A DNA stretch of 64,000 bases, taken from the NCBI GenBank assembly GCA_038746605.1, contig JBCDKM010000005.1:186001-250000 (forward strand), given 5' to 3'. Of the stretch, positions 35,111 through 44,289 are shown piece after piece; the stretch's first letter is position 1; each line of letters begins with the position of its first letter. The position numbers and the translations under genes were made by a program. The DNA is from Rubricoccus sp038746605 (GTDB lineage: Bacteria; Bacteroidota; Rhodothermia; Rhodothermales; Rubricoccaceae). The notes beneath the pieces were generated by a model that was not told the DNA's origin, did no database searches, and worked only from the letters and a program-made list of their open reading frames with translations.

Positions 35111-35545
35111 ATGGCGCTCCTCCACACGCTCACCATCGCGCTCCACGTCCTGTTCGCTGCCGCCTGGTTCGGGATGGCGCTCGCCCTTCCGGCTCTTGGC
35201 CGCGCCGCGCTGGCGGGCTCGGCGCCCGGGAGCGAGAAGCTGCTCACGGCGATGAACGGCTCGGCGGTGCTGTTCTACGTGTTCGCGTTCTCGAACTGGG
35301 TGCTCGGGATGCAGATCGGCTTCGAGCTGCAGTACAACGCGTGGCCGTACCACACGTCGATGACGCTCGGGCTGACTCTGGTGGGCGTGCAACTGTTCCT
35401 GATCCGGCCCTCGTGGAAAAAGCTGGTGTCCGGCGGTGGGGAGCCCGCGAAGAAGCGCCTCGCGATGGGTGTGGGCATCGGCCACACGGTGTGGCTGCTG
35501 CTGTTCGTGCTCATGTACCTCGGGCGCGGCGTGGTGGGGGCGTAG
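35111..35545 (+). CDS. Four-TM membrane protein (CopD/DUF2269-like)
   Basis: A 144-residue integral membrane protein with four hydrophobic helices (about 8-30, 48-66, 82-98, 118-138). Conserved His occur in helix 1 (TIALHVLFAAAWFGMAL) and helix 4 (GIGHTVWLLL), as in heme- or copper-associated CopD/DUF2269 proteins. The overall layout resembles that family, but no ligand set can be confirmed. It is convergent with the DUF4175-like gene. Confidence 0.78.
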   Translation: MALLHTLTIALHVLFAAAWFGMALALPALGRAALAGSAPGSEKLLTAMNGSAVLFYVFAFSNWVLGMQIGFELQYNAWPYHTSMTLGLTLVGVQLFLIRPSWKKLVSGGGEPAKKRLAMGVGIGHTVWLLLFVLMYLGRGVVGA

Positions 35546-35549
35546 CTAC

Positions 35550-35572
35550 CTCCGCTCGGCACCGAGGCGGGC
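35550..35572. repeat. Palindromic GC repeat, slightly degenerate
   Basis: The right arm CCGAGGCGGGC is intact; the left arm CTCCGCTCGG has lost a base. It fills the gap between two convergent genes and abuts the stop of the DUF4175-like gene. Confidence 0.7.
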
Positions 35573-38500
35573 CTACTCGACGCGGTCCTGCAAGCGGTCG
35601 AAGTAGCGCTTGATGAGGTCCTGGTAATCGGCCGAGTACCCGCTCTCCAGCGCACGGATCAGGTCGGCGCGGACGCGGTCGGCGGGGCGGTCGGGAGCGC
35701 GGCGCTCACCTCGCGGGCCCGGCGGCGTGTCGCTAGCAGTCTCGCCCTCTCGCTTCTCCTCGCGGCCCTGCTCGTTAGCGGAGCGCTCCGCCTCCAGCAG
35801 CTTCTGGAGGATGTTCTGCTGACGCGGCAGCGTCTGCGGGTCGGACCGGCCCCGGCGGAGCTCGCGCGCGGCCTCGCCCATCTGCTCTTCGATGCGACGA
35901 AGCGCGCTCCGCTGCTGCTCGCTGAGGCCGCCCTCACCTCCTTCGCCGCCGCCCTGCCGCATCATCTGGTTCAGCTGGCGTCGGATCGCCTCCTGCTGCT
36001 CTGCCAACTGACGCATCCGTTGCTGCTCACTGCGCGAGAGGCGCTGCCCGGCCGTCTCGTTGAGCATCTGCTGGATCTGTTGGTTCAACTGCTGCTGCTG
36101 CTGACCCATCTGCTGCATCTGCTGCGGCATGCCCTGCCCGGATCCGCCCGCTGACTGCTGCTGTTGCTGCTGCTGTTGGAGCACGTCGGCGAGGAGGACC
36201 GCGAGTTCGTTGAGGTGGGTCATCGCCGAGCGCTGCCGTGCGGCGGCGGGGCCGGAGCGCTGCTCCGCGAGTTCCTCGACGGCGCCACTCATGTCACGCC
36301 GAGCGTCCTCGGCCGCCTCGGCGACCTTGCGGCCCAACTGGGGGACCGTCCGCGAGATGGATCGCAGCGAGTCCGCGACGTGCTGGAGACCCGTGCGCAG
36401 TTCGGACTGGCGCCGCGCGAGGGGACGGAGGGCAGGGCTTCGGGAGGCCGTCCCGGAGGTGCGCTCCGCGAGGCGCTCCTGCTCGGTGGAGAGGGTGAGC
36501 ACGTCTTCCAATGCAGCGCGAAGGCGAGCCGTGTCGATCTGCTGCTGCTGGCCCTGCATCTGCTGGCTGGCCTCGCGCATCTGCTGGGCCATCCGCCGGA
36601 GGCGGCGCTGCATCTCCTGCTGGCCCTGTTGGGCTTCCTGGTCCTGCCGCTCGCGGATCTGCTGGGCGTTTTGCTGCATCTGCTGCCGCATCCCGCCCTG
36701 CTGCTGCATCTGGTCCTGCGCCTGGTTCATCTGCTGTTGAGCCTCGCGAGGCGTCTGCATGTCGCGCATCTGCTCACGGATCTCGTCCATCTGGCGCTGG
36801 AGCTCGGCAGCATCCTCAGCGGCGCGCTCCTGCTCCTGGGCGACCTCCTCGCGAGACGGCGAATCCCCACTCGGCTGCTCGCCCTGGGGTTGCTCCCCGT
36901 CCTGTTGTTCACCGGACGGGCTCTCACTGGGCTCCCCATCCTGCGGCTCGCCTTCGTTCTGCTCGCTGAGGGCTTCGGTTTGCTCTTGGATCTCCGCCTC
37001 GCGCTCCGCGAGATCCTCCGCCAATGCAGCGGCTTCCTCCATATCGACGGCTGTTTCGAGGCGCTCCAGCAACTCCATCGCGCGCTCCAGGCGCTCGCGG
37101 AACTGTTCCTCGTTGAACTCGGCTTGCTCCACCTGCTCCATCATCTGGCGCATGTCGAGTTGCTCCATGGCTTCCTGGAGTCGGCGCAGAGCCTCGCGAA
37201 GCTCGGGCGAGTCGAGCTCCTGCATGACCTGTTGCATTTGCTCCATCTGCCGCATGGTCTCCTCGTCCATGAGGCCGGACTGCTGCATGTCCTCTGCGAG
37301 CTGCTGCATGCGCTCCTGAAGTTGCTCGGACTGGCGACCGAGGTCGTCCTGTCGGCGGCGGAGCTCTTCTAGCTGGCGGCGCGATTCGTAGTCGGGCTCG
37401 GGATCGCGGCGGAGTTCCTGGCGGAACTGCTCGAAACGCTCAGCGGCGTCTTCGGCGTCCTCGCGGAGATCCCCGAGGGCCTCACGCGTGGAGTCGCGCT
37501 GGGCTTCGGCCTGCTCGATGCGCTGCGCGAGGGAGGGGAAGCGGAGTGTCACGACGGCTGTACGGGCGCGTTGCCGTTGCGGGCCGTTGTCTACTACCTC
37601 GCCGAAGAGTTCGACGGCGTCGCCGGGCGCCAGGCCGGGTGGCTGGAAGCGAACCGCCACGTCCTGTCCGAGGGGGCGCGAGCGGACCGGGAGGCGCGCG
37701 CGACGGAGCGGCCCCTGCGTCTCGCCCCGGATCACGCGGTAGATGAGAGAGCCCCCCGCGAAGCCGAAGTCGTCCGTGACGCGGAACTCCAGGCGGCGGG
37801 GCTCGCGGCTGAGCGGACCCGAGGCTCCATCCACGAGGGCGATCTGCGGCGGGGCATCGCCGAGGACGCCGAGGGTGTACTGCGCGGGGTCGGTGTTGGC
37901 TACGCCCGCCTCGGTCTCGAGGTGGAGGGAGTAGGTGCCACCGCGACGGAGCACGAAGCGGGCCGTCGCGCCCTCCGCGCCGATGGTCAGAGGCACGCGT
38001 GTGGTCGTGCTGTCGTCCCAACGGATGCGGACTTCACCGCGAGCCGTCGGCTCCCCCGCGAGACCGACGCCGAGGCGGACCGTGGAGCCCGCGAGGCCGG
38101 TCACGTCGCCCACGCCTTCGGGGAGGGCTCGCGACTCGCGCCCGGCGTATCCCGGCGGGACGACGACCACGTTCAGGCCGCGCACCAGCGGACGCGCCAC
38201 GACACGTGCCTCGTACCAGGGGCTCACCGCGCCCAACGCGCGAACGCGGTAGCGGACCGTCTGGCGGAGATCCTCCACCGTGTGGACCCACCGCGAGTCG
38301 TTCCCGATGCGGAGGCGCGTCTCGTCGGTGGCGCGCTCGCCCTCGCGCTGCACTTCGAGGGTGGCCTCAGCGGGCCAGTCGCGTCCAGACGGCCGCGCGA
38401 TGACCTCCAGGCTCTGCCCACGCACGACTTCCACATCGCCGGGCTCGACGGCCAGCGTGAAGGGGGCAGGAGGGTAGAAGGCCTCGCCGGGCGAGAGAAG

Positions 38501-39055
38501 ACGTTCCGCGGCAGCCTCGAAGGGGCCGGGGACGGCGACCAGCGCGAGAATGAACCCGAGCACCGGCACGAGCGCCCACGGCAGCGCGCGGCGGACTCGG
38601 CTCGCATCCTCTGCTTTCTCTACCGGCACATCGGCGACCTCGCGCGAGAGAGAGGCCGCGGCAGCGACCTGGAGGGGTTCGGCGCCTCGCGAGCGGCCCG
38701 ATTGGAGGTCCAACAGTGCGAGGAGCCGGTCGCCCGCGCCCGCCTGGTGACGGTCGGCTCGATGCGCGACAGTCTCCGTGTCCATGCCCGGAAGCACGCC
38801 GAGGCCGCGAAGGACCGGTGGGAGCACGAACGTCCCGATCAGTCCGACGCCGAGCGCCGCGAGGGTCCAGAACAGTAGCGTCCGCAACCCGACGCCCAGC
38901 CAGAGCGCACCCTCCACGGCCACGCCCAGCAGGAAGGCCAACCCGACGCCCGCCACGACGAACAGCACGCCCCGGATGGTCTCGGCGGCAGTCCAGCGGA
39001 ACCTCGCGGCGCGAAGCCGCTGGCGCACATCAGAGCGGGGGGGAGGGGAAGACAT
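35573..39055 (-). CDS. DUF4175-like membrane protein with long Gln-rich coiled coil
   Basis: An 1160-residue protein. Three TM helices occupy about residues 28-50, 54-80 and 160-180, as in DUF4175/TIGR02302 proteins. Beta-rich domains follow (about 190-500), ending with FRVTDDFGFAGGSLIYRV. From about residue 510 to 1100 the protein is a charged and Gln/Met/Glu-rich coiled coil with many QQM and QMQQ stretches, one run of eight Gln, and a Gly-rich insert. DUF4175 proteins are envelope proteins of unknown function; MoxR/DUF58/BatA clusters often contain similar genes. The reverse strand shows a CTG-rich stretch that should not be mistaken for a microsatellite outside the gene. Confidence 0.88.
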   Translation of the reverse strand: MSSPPPRSDVRQRLRAARFRWTAAETIRGVLFVVAGVGLAFLLGVAVEGALWLGVGLRTLLFWTLAALGVGLIGTFVLPPVLRGLGVLPGMDTETVAHRADRHQAGAGDRLLALLDLQSGRSRGAEPLQVAAAASLSREVADVPVEKAEDASRVRRALPWALVPVLGFILALVAVPGPFEAAAERLLSPGEAFYPPAPFTLAVEPGDVEVVRGQSLEVIARPSGRDWPAEATLEVQREGERATDETRLRIGNDSRWVHTVEDLRQTVRYRVRALGAVSPWYEARVVARPLVRGLNVVVVPPGYAGRESRALPEGVGDVTGLAGSTVRLGVGLAGEPTARGEVRIRWDDSTTTRVPLTIGAEGATARFVLRRGGTYSLHLETEAGVANTDPAQYTLGVLGDAPPQIALVDGASGPLSREPRRLEFRVTDDFGFAGGSLIYRVIRGETQGPLRRARLPVRSRPLGQDVAVRFQPPGLAPGDAVELFGEVVDNGPQRQRARTAVVTLRFPSLAQRIEQAEAQRDSTREALGDLREDAEDAAERFEQFRQELRRDPEPDYESRRQLEELRRRQDDLGRQSEQLQERMQQLAEDMQQSGLMDEETMRQMEQMQQVMQELDSPELREALRRLQEAMEQLDMRQMMEQVEQAEFNEEQFRERLERAMELLERLETAVDMEEAAALAEDLAEREAEIQEQTEALSEQNEGEPQDGEPSESPSGEQQDGEQPQGEQPSGDSPSREEVAQEQERAAEDAAELQRQMDEIREQMRDMQTPREAQQQMNQAQDQMQQQGGMRQQMQQNAQQIRERQDQEAQQGQQEMQRRLRRMAQQMREASQQMQGQQQQIDTARLRAALEDVLTLSTEQERLAERTSGTASRSPALRPLARRQSELRTGLQHVADSLRSISRTVPQLGRKVAEAAEDARRDMSGAVEELAEQRSGPAAARQRSAMTHLNELAVLLADVLQQQQQQQQSAGGSGQGMPQQMQQMGQQQQQLNQQIQQMLNETAGQRLSRSEQQRMRQLAEQQEAIRRQLNQMMRQGGGEGGEGGLSEQQRSALRRIEEQMGEAARELRRGRSDPQTLPRQQNILQKLLEAERSANEQGREEKREGETASDTPPGPRGERRAPDRPADRVRADLIRALESGYSADYQDLIKRYFDRLQDRVE

Positions 39056-39231
39056 CGTGCGCCGAAGCTAGTGTGCCGGTCAGGTCTCGCGTGGTCGTTT
39101 GACGCACGGAGGCCGCAGGGTATTGCGTACGGCTCCCGAGCGTTCCCGAACGGTTGCACCCGGCGATGCAGACCGACTCCCGATAACCGTTCCGACGCGA
39201 GTAGCTTGCTCTGTCCCTCTCGATCTGACCC

Positions 39232-39978
39232 GTGTCCGACGCCCCGGCTGCTGCCTCCGCCAGCCCTCCGCCTCGCTCGCCTCGCGAGCGCCCTCTCGTC
39301 GAGGTCCGCAACGCCGCGATCAGCTACCGCGACCCTTCCGGCGCGCGCGTCGAGGTGGCCTCAGACCTCAGCCTGACGCTCCATCGCGGGGAGATGGCCT
39401 ATCTCATCGGGCCGACCGGCAGCGGCAAGTCCAGCCTCCTGAAGTTGCTCTACATGGACGTGCAGCCGGAGTACGGCCTCGTCCGCGTCGGGCCGTTCCA
39501 GTCGGACACGACCAAGCCCGCTGATATTCCGTACCTCCGGCGGTCCCTCGGCGTCGTGTTTCAGGACTTCCAGTTGCTCCCGGACCGAAGCGCGTACGAC
39601 AACGTCGCGTTCGCGCTCTACGCGACGGGCCACCGAGGCGGCGAGGTCAAGCAGCGTGCGATGCAAGCGCTCTCGCAGGTCGGCCTCATGCACCGCGCGA
39701 AAGCGCGACCGAGCGAAATGAGCGGCGGCGAGCAGCAACGGGCCTGTATCGCGCGAGCCATCGTGAACGATCCGGTGTTGATGCTGGCCGACGAACCGAC
39801 GGGCAACCTCGATCCTCGCGTGGCGGACGAGATCCAGAAGCTGCTCATCAAGCTCAACCGCCAGGGCATGGCGCTCCTCATGGCGACGCACGACTACCGC
39901 CTCGTGCGGTCCTTCCCCGCGCGGACGCTCGCGCTAGTCAAAGGGCGGCTGGTAGAGGTGGACCCGGCGTCGCTGTAG
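39232..39978 (+). CDS. ftsE: FtsE-like ABC transporter ATPase
   Basis: A 248-residue ATP-binding protein of the FtsE/LolD type. Walker A is GPTGSGKSSLLKLL, the signature is MSGGEQQRACIARAI and Walker B is MLADEPTGNLD. The loop ISYRDPSGARVEVASDLSLTL is FtsE-like. FtsE with FtsX couples cell-wall hydrolases to division. No ftsX lies beside it here; another unlinked gene must encode the permease, or this is a different MacB-like ATPase. Start is a GTG. A Pro-rich first 20 residues are atypical. Confidence 0.88.
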   Translation: MSDAPAAASASPPPRSPRERPLVEVRNAAISYRDPSGARVEVASDLSLTLHRGEMAYLIGPTGSGKSSLLKLLYMDVQPEYGLVRVGPFQSDTTKPADIPYLRRSLGVVFQDFQLLPDRSAYDNVAFALYATGHRGGEVKQRAMQALSQVGLMHRAKARPSEMSGGEQQRACIARAIVNDPVLMLADEPTGNLDPRVADEIQKLLIKLNRQGMALLMATHDYRLVRSFPARTLALVKGRLVEVDPASL

Positions 39979-39987
39979 CGCGAGGGT

Positions 39988-40010
39988 GCCCGCCTCGGTG
40001 CCGAGGCGGG
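39988..40010. repeat. Palindromic GC repeat, short form
   Basis: CCCGCCTCGG-TG-CCGAGGCGGG lies ten bases after the ftsE stop and 114 bases before the symporter gene. Confidence 0.85.
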
Positions 40011-40123
40011 AGGAGAGAAGCGCTTCCGATGCTGGGGGAGCGATGTGACCCGGGCATCCTGCGGGGCGGCGAGTATCTTCGCGCCCGTCGCTTCACACTC
40101 TCGTCACTTCCCCCGTTCCACGC

Positions 40124-41833
40124 ATGGAACTCTTCGAATCAATCGTCGGCGCAGTCGGCGGCTTTCTCACCATCCCGCTGGTCGTGCTCCTCCTCGGGGC
40201 CGGTCTCTTCCTGACGATCCGACTCGGGTTTCCGCAGTTCCGTCGTCTCGGGCACGGGTTCAAGGTGGCCACAGGCAGGTACGATGATCCCGATGAGCCG
40301 GGTGACGTGACGCACTTTCAGGCGCTCACGACGGCTCTCTCAGCGACGGTGGGCGTGGGCAACATCGCGGGCGTGGCACTCGCGATTCACATCGGTGGGC
40401 CGGGTGCGCTCTTCTGGATGTGGGTGACGGCCATCCTCGGCATGACGACGAAGTTCTCCGAGGTGACACTCGCACAGCACTACCGCGATGTCTCCGAGGA
40501 CAAGGACGGCAAGGCTTGGGAAGGCTCGGTCTCCGGCGGCCCGATGTACTACATCGAGCGGGGGCTCGGCAAAAACTGGAAGCCCGTCGCGATGTTCTTC
40601 GCGTTCGCGCTCATGATCACGTCGTTCATGACGGGCAACGCGGTGCAGGCCAACACGGTCGCCACCCAGATGTTCGACTCGTTCGGCATTCTCCCGTGGA
40701 TCACAGGGCTCATCACCGCCTCCATCGTCGGCGTGGTGATCCTGGGCGGCATCAGCCGCATCGGCAAAGTGACCTCCATCGTAGCGCCTGCGATGGCTGC
40801 GGTCTACGTCCTCGGTGCGCTGGTCATTCTGATCCTCAACATCGGCGAGATCCCGGCGGCGTTCGCGTCCATCTTCACCGAGGCGTTTAACCCTGTGTCT
40901 GGTGTCGCAGGAACAGGAATGGGCGTGCTCCTGACGACGATGCTGTACGGCGTGCAGCGTGGCCTCTTCTCGAACGAGGCTGGGCAGGGCTCGGCGCCCA
41001 TCGCGCACTCCGCAGCCAAGACGGACGAGCCGGTCTCGGAGGGCGCGGTCGCGCTTCTGGAGCCGTTCATCGACACGATCCTGATCTGCACGATGACGGG
41101 CCTCGTGCTCATCTCGACGGGCGCGTACACCGCGACGGCCCCGGCCGAGTTCGACCTCGACGCGAGCAACGTCTCCATCGTCCAGGCCGATGAGCAGGGC
41201 ACGTTCTCGACGTACGACGGAACGGAGGCCATTGTGTACAGCGGAGGTGTTCCCGAGGTCGCGGACGGCCCACAGGTGGGACGGTTCAACGTGGGGATCG
41301 ACTCCCTCTTCCTGGATGAAGCCCAGACCGTCCCGTTCACAGGCACCATCGATGCGGAGACGCTCGCTGCACTCGCGGAAGACGGAAGCGTCGTGGAGAC
41401 GTTCTACGCGAACACTGTGCGGACGAGCGCGCCGCTGACTACGCTCGGCTTCCAGATCGGCCTCGACCCCATCGGCCTCGGTGGCGCGGGCGAGTTCATC
41501 GTGCTGATCTCCGTGCTGCTGTTCGCCATCTCGACTTCCATCTCGTGGAGCTACTACGGCGACCGCTGCGCGAACTATCTCTTCGGGCCGAGGGCCATCC
41601 TGCCGTTCAAGGCCATCTTCGTCGTGATGCACTTCGTCGGTGCCGTGCTGGCTGTGACGACGATCTGGGACCTGGGAGACGTGGCGCTCTCGCTGGTCAC
41701 GATCCCCAACGTCATCGCGCTCGTGCTTCTCTCAGGCACACTCAAGAAGCTGACCGATAGCTACTTCGAGCGGAAGCCGTGGGTCGAGAACGAGGCCAAG
41801 AACAAGCAAGCCAAGGCCGACGGCCGCATCTGA
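40124..41833 (+). CDS. Alanine/glycine:cation symporter (AGCS family)
   Basis: A 569-residue sodium- or proton-coupled amino-acid symporter. The family signature is clear: FQALTTALSATVGVGNIAGVALAI near residues 67-90, then GPGALFWMWVTAILGMTTKFSEV and GLFSNEAGQGSAPIAHSAA. A block of about 95 residues (about 336-430, DLDASNVSIVQADEQGTF...) sits between two TM helices of the C-terminal half. It is much longer than in the family's well-known members and is probably periplasmic. It is not followed by other transport genes; a stem-loop and upp come next. Confidence 0.93.
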   Translation: MELFESIVGAVGGFLTIPLVVLLLGAGLFLTIRLGFPQFRRLGHGFKVATGRYDDPDEPGDVTHFQALTTALSATVGVGNIAGVALAIHIGGPGALFWMWVTAILGMTTKFSEVTLAQHYRDVSEDKDGKAWEGSVSGGPMYYIERGLGKNWKPVAMFFAFALMITSFMTGNAVQANTVATQMFDSFGILPWITGLITASIVGVVILGGISRIGKVTSIVAPAMAAVYVLGALVILILNIGEIPAAFASIFTEAFNPVSGVAGTGMGVLLTTMLYGVQRGLFSNEAGQGSAPIAHSAAKTDEPVSEGAVALLEPFIDTILICTMTGLVLISTGAYTATAPAEFDLDASNVSIVQADEQGTFSTYDGTEAIVYSGGVPEVADGPQVGRFNVGIDSLFLDEAQTVPFTGTIDAETLAALAEDGSVVETFYANTVRTSAPLTTLGFQIGLDPIGLGGAGEFIVLISVLLFAISTSISWSYYGDRCANYLFGPRAILPFKAIFVVMHFVGAVLAVTTIWDLGDVALSLVTIPNVIALVLLSGTLKKLTDSYFERKPWVENEAKNKQAKADGRI

Positions 41834-41838
41834 GGGAA

Positions 41839-41885
41839 GGGGGAAGAGGCATAGAGGATGTGATCTCCTCCCTCTTCCCCCTTTC
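41839..41885 (+). promoter_or_regulatory. Stem-loop leader between the AGCS gene and upp
   Basis: GGGGGAAGAGG (41839-41849) pairs perfectly with CCTCTTCCCCC (41871-41881). An inner GAGGA/TCCTC stem lies within the loop, and TTTC follows. It starts five bases after the AGCS stop and ends 17 bases before upp. The 3' arm and tail CCCTCTTCCCCCTTTC match the pyrR leader exactly. It could be a terminator or a pyrimidine-responsive attenuator. Confidence 0.55.
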
Positions 41886-41902
41886 TCCTATCCCTCTTCC
41901 CC

Positions 41903-42523
41903 ATGCTGACCGTCGTTGACCACCCGCTTCTCGCTCGCGCCCTGACCAAGCTGCGAGACAAGACCACGCCGTACGGGCGGTTTCGCCAGGTTCTCGGCGA
42001 TGCGGCCTCGATCCTCGCCTACGAGTCGCTCCGACAGCTCCGCACAGAGCCGGTCCAGGTGGAGACGCCGCTGGAGGTGACAGAGGGCGCCCAGATCGCC
42101 GACGAGGTCGTCGTGGTGCCGGTGCTCCGTGCCGGGCTCGGGCTGGTGGACGGGTTCGTCCGCTTCGTCCCCGAGGCGAGGGTGGGCCACCTCGGCATGT
42201 ACCGCGACGAGGCCACGCACCGGCCCGTGGACTACTACTCCAACATCCCGCCCGTGCGCGACGCCCACGTCTACGTCGTGGACCCCATGCTCGCGACGGG
42301 CGGCAGCGCGGCGGGCGCGCTGAGTCACCTCAAGCAAAAGGGCGCCAACCATCTGACGTTCGTCTGCCTCGTGGCTGCGCCGGAGGGGGTCGCGAGATTG
42401 CAGGAGTACCACCCGGACGTGCCCATCGTGACGGCTGCCCTGGACCGGGAGTTGGACGCGAACGCCTACATCCGCCCTGGCCTCGGCGACGCCGGGGACC
42501 GCATCTTCGGTACGCACGCATGA
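41903..42523 (+). CDS. upp: Uracil phosphoribosyltransferase
   Basis: A 206-residue UPRT. It makes UMP from uracil and PRPP. The PRPP site is VVDPMLATGGSAAGAL and the C-terminal uracil-binding LDRELDANAYIRPGLGDAG is intact. It overlaps the next gene by four bases (ATGA). The shared leader sequence with pyrR suggests that uracil salvage and pyr genes may answer to the same signal. Confidence 0.96.
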   Translation: MLTVVDHPLLARALTKLRDKTTPYGRFRQVLGDAASILAYESLRQLRTEPVQVETPLEVTEGAQIADEVVVVPVLRAGLGLVDGFVRFVPEARVGHLGMYRDEATHRPVDYYSNIPPVRDAHVYVVDPMLATGGSAAGALSHLKQKGANHLTFVCLVAAPEGVARLQEYHPDVPIVTAALDRELDANAYIRPGLGDAGDRIFGTHA

Positions 42524-44289
42524 TGAGAGTCCTCGGTTTACGGTTGATGGTCGTCGCTGTCCTCGCGATGATCGGCCTCGCCGGAGTAGCGGGAGCGCAG
42601 GAACTGGCTGCAGACTCGCTCGGAGCGGCAAACGCCCCCACGACGATCCAGGAAGCTCCCGAGGGTGTCGATGGCAACTTCGGGTGGCTCTCCATTCTCC
42701 CTGCTCTTATTGCCATCGGGGCGGCGCTCGCGTTCCGTCAGGTCGTTGCGGCGCTCTTCCTCGGCGTGCTCGTCGGCGCAGTGACGGTCGCCGGAGATCC
42801 CGTGACGGGTCTCTTCGACACCATCGACACCTACATCCTGACGGCGCTCGCAGGTGAAGTTGACGGAACAGATCATGACACTGGGCACGCTGCCATCATT
42901 CTGTTCACGTTGATGATCGGTGGAATGGTAGGCATCATCCAGAGAAATGGCGGCACGCGCGCCATCGTGAACTCCGTGACGCGCTGGGCGCGATCCGCCG
43001 GTCGAGGACAGCTCGCGACGGCTTTCCTCGGAACGGCGGTTTTCTTCGACGACTACGCCAACACGCTGATCGTGGGCGGCACGATGCGGCCCATCACGGA
43101 CACGCTCCGCATCTCGCGCGAGAAGCTGGCCTACATCGTGGACTCGACGGCGGCACCCATCGCCTCGCTCGCGCTCGTGACGACCTGGATCGGCTACGAG
43201 GTGGGGCTCATCGGGACGGCCGTCGCGGACCTGGACGGGTACAGCGAAGGTGCCTACTCGATCTTCCTCAACTCGATTCCCTACTCGTTCTACCCGCTCC
43301 TCGCCCTATTGCTGGTCTACGTCGTGGCCTCCTCCCGGCGCGATTTCGGGCCGATGCTAAAAGCAGAGCGCCGTGCCCGGCAGACCGGTCAACTCACGCG
43401 CCCCGGCTCCGACGCCAGCGCTGCCGAGGCGGAGGGAGAACTCCTCCAGCCGCCCGAGGACAAGCCCGCCCGCCTCATCAACGCCGTCCTGCCTATCGTG
43501 ACGCTTGTGGTCGCGGTGCTCGTCGGGCTGTGGATTACGGGCGCCGAATCCATCCGCTCTGAGGGGGGCGAACTGACCATCCGCGATGTGATCGGCGCAG
43601 CCGACTCCTACAAGGCGATGATGTGGGCCTCCATTCTGGGTGTCATCGTGGCGGTGGGTCTCTCGGTAGGCCAGCGGATTCTGACCCTCACTGAGGTCAT
43701 GGACGCGTGGTTCGTCGGGATGCGCTCAATGCTGCTCGCGCTCGTGATCCTGGTGCTCGCGTGGGCACTCGCGAACGTCAACGACGCGCTCGGGACGGCG
43801 CCCTTCCTGGTGGATCTGTTGTCGGGCAGCCTCGCGCCCTGGATGGTCCCGGCGCTGGTCTTCATCCTGGCGGCCTTCGTGGCCTTCGCGACCGGCTCCT
43901 CGTGGAGCACGATGGGCATCCTCATGCCGCTCGTGATCCCGCTCGTCTGGGGCGTCCTAGTAGCGGAAGGGCAGGCGCAGGACCTCCACATCCTCTACTC
44001 GACCGTGGCGTGCGTCCTCGCGGGCTCCGTCTGGGGCGACCACTGCTCGCCGATCTCGGACACGACGATTCTCTCCAGCCTCGCGAGCCAGTGCGACCAC
44101 GTGGATCACGTCCGCACGCAGTTGCCGTACGCACTCACAGTCGGTCTGGTCGCGATCCTCCTCGGCACCATCCCGACCGCCCTCGGGGCCCCGTGGTGGG
44201 TCATGCTCCCCCTCGCCGCCGCGACGCTGCTGGGCATCTTCTTTTTCCTCTCGCAGCCCGTCGAGGAAGAGGAGCAGGTGGTGGCATGA
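42520..44289 (+). CDS. NhaC family Na+/H+ antiporter
   Basis: A 589-residue membrane transporter with about 12 TM helices. An N-terminal Ala/Leu-rich stretch ending in AGAQELAADSLG looks like a cleavable signal, which would be unusual for this family. Family motifs include GGMVGIIQRNGGTRAIVN, FFDDYANTLIVGGTMRPI and SVWGDHCSPISDTTILSS. The middle loop (residues about 280-330) is hydrophilic. It exchanges Na+ and H+ at the inner membrane. It overlaps upp and the pseudouridine synthase by four bases each, so all three probably form one transcript. Confidence 0.93.
   Translation: MMRVLGLRLMVVAVLAMIGLAGVAGAQELAADSLGAANAPTTIQEAPEGVDGNFGWLSILPALIAIGAALAFRQVVAALFLGVLVGAVTVAGDPVTGLFDTIDTYILTALAGEVDGTDHDTGHAAIILFTLMIGGMVGIIQRNGGTRAIVNSVTRWARSAGRGQLATAFLGTAVFFDDYANTLIVGGTMRPITDTLRISREKLAYIVDSTAAPIASLALVTTWIGYEVGLIGTAVADLDGYSEGAYSIFLNSIPYSFYPLLALLLVYVVASSRRDFGPMLKAERRARQTGQLTRPGSDASAAEAEGELLQPPEDKPARLINAVLPIVTLVVAVLVGLWITGAESIRSEGGELTIRDVIGAADSYKAMMWASILGVIVAVGLSVGQRILTLTEVMDAWFVGMRSMLLALVILVLAWALANVNDALGTAPFLVDLLSGSLAPWMVPALVFILAAFVAFATGSSWSTMGILMPLVIPLVWGVLVAEGQAQDLHILYSTVACVLAGSVWGDHCSPISDTTILSSLASQCDHVDHVRTQLPYALTVGLVAILLGTIPTALGAPWWVMLPLAAATLLGIFFFLSQPVEEEEQVVA

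Noticed and set aside
36060..36180. CTG/TGC-rich stretch looking like a microsatellite
   Set aside because: It is the coding region of the Gln-rich coil read on the other strand.
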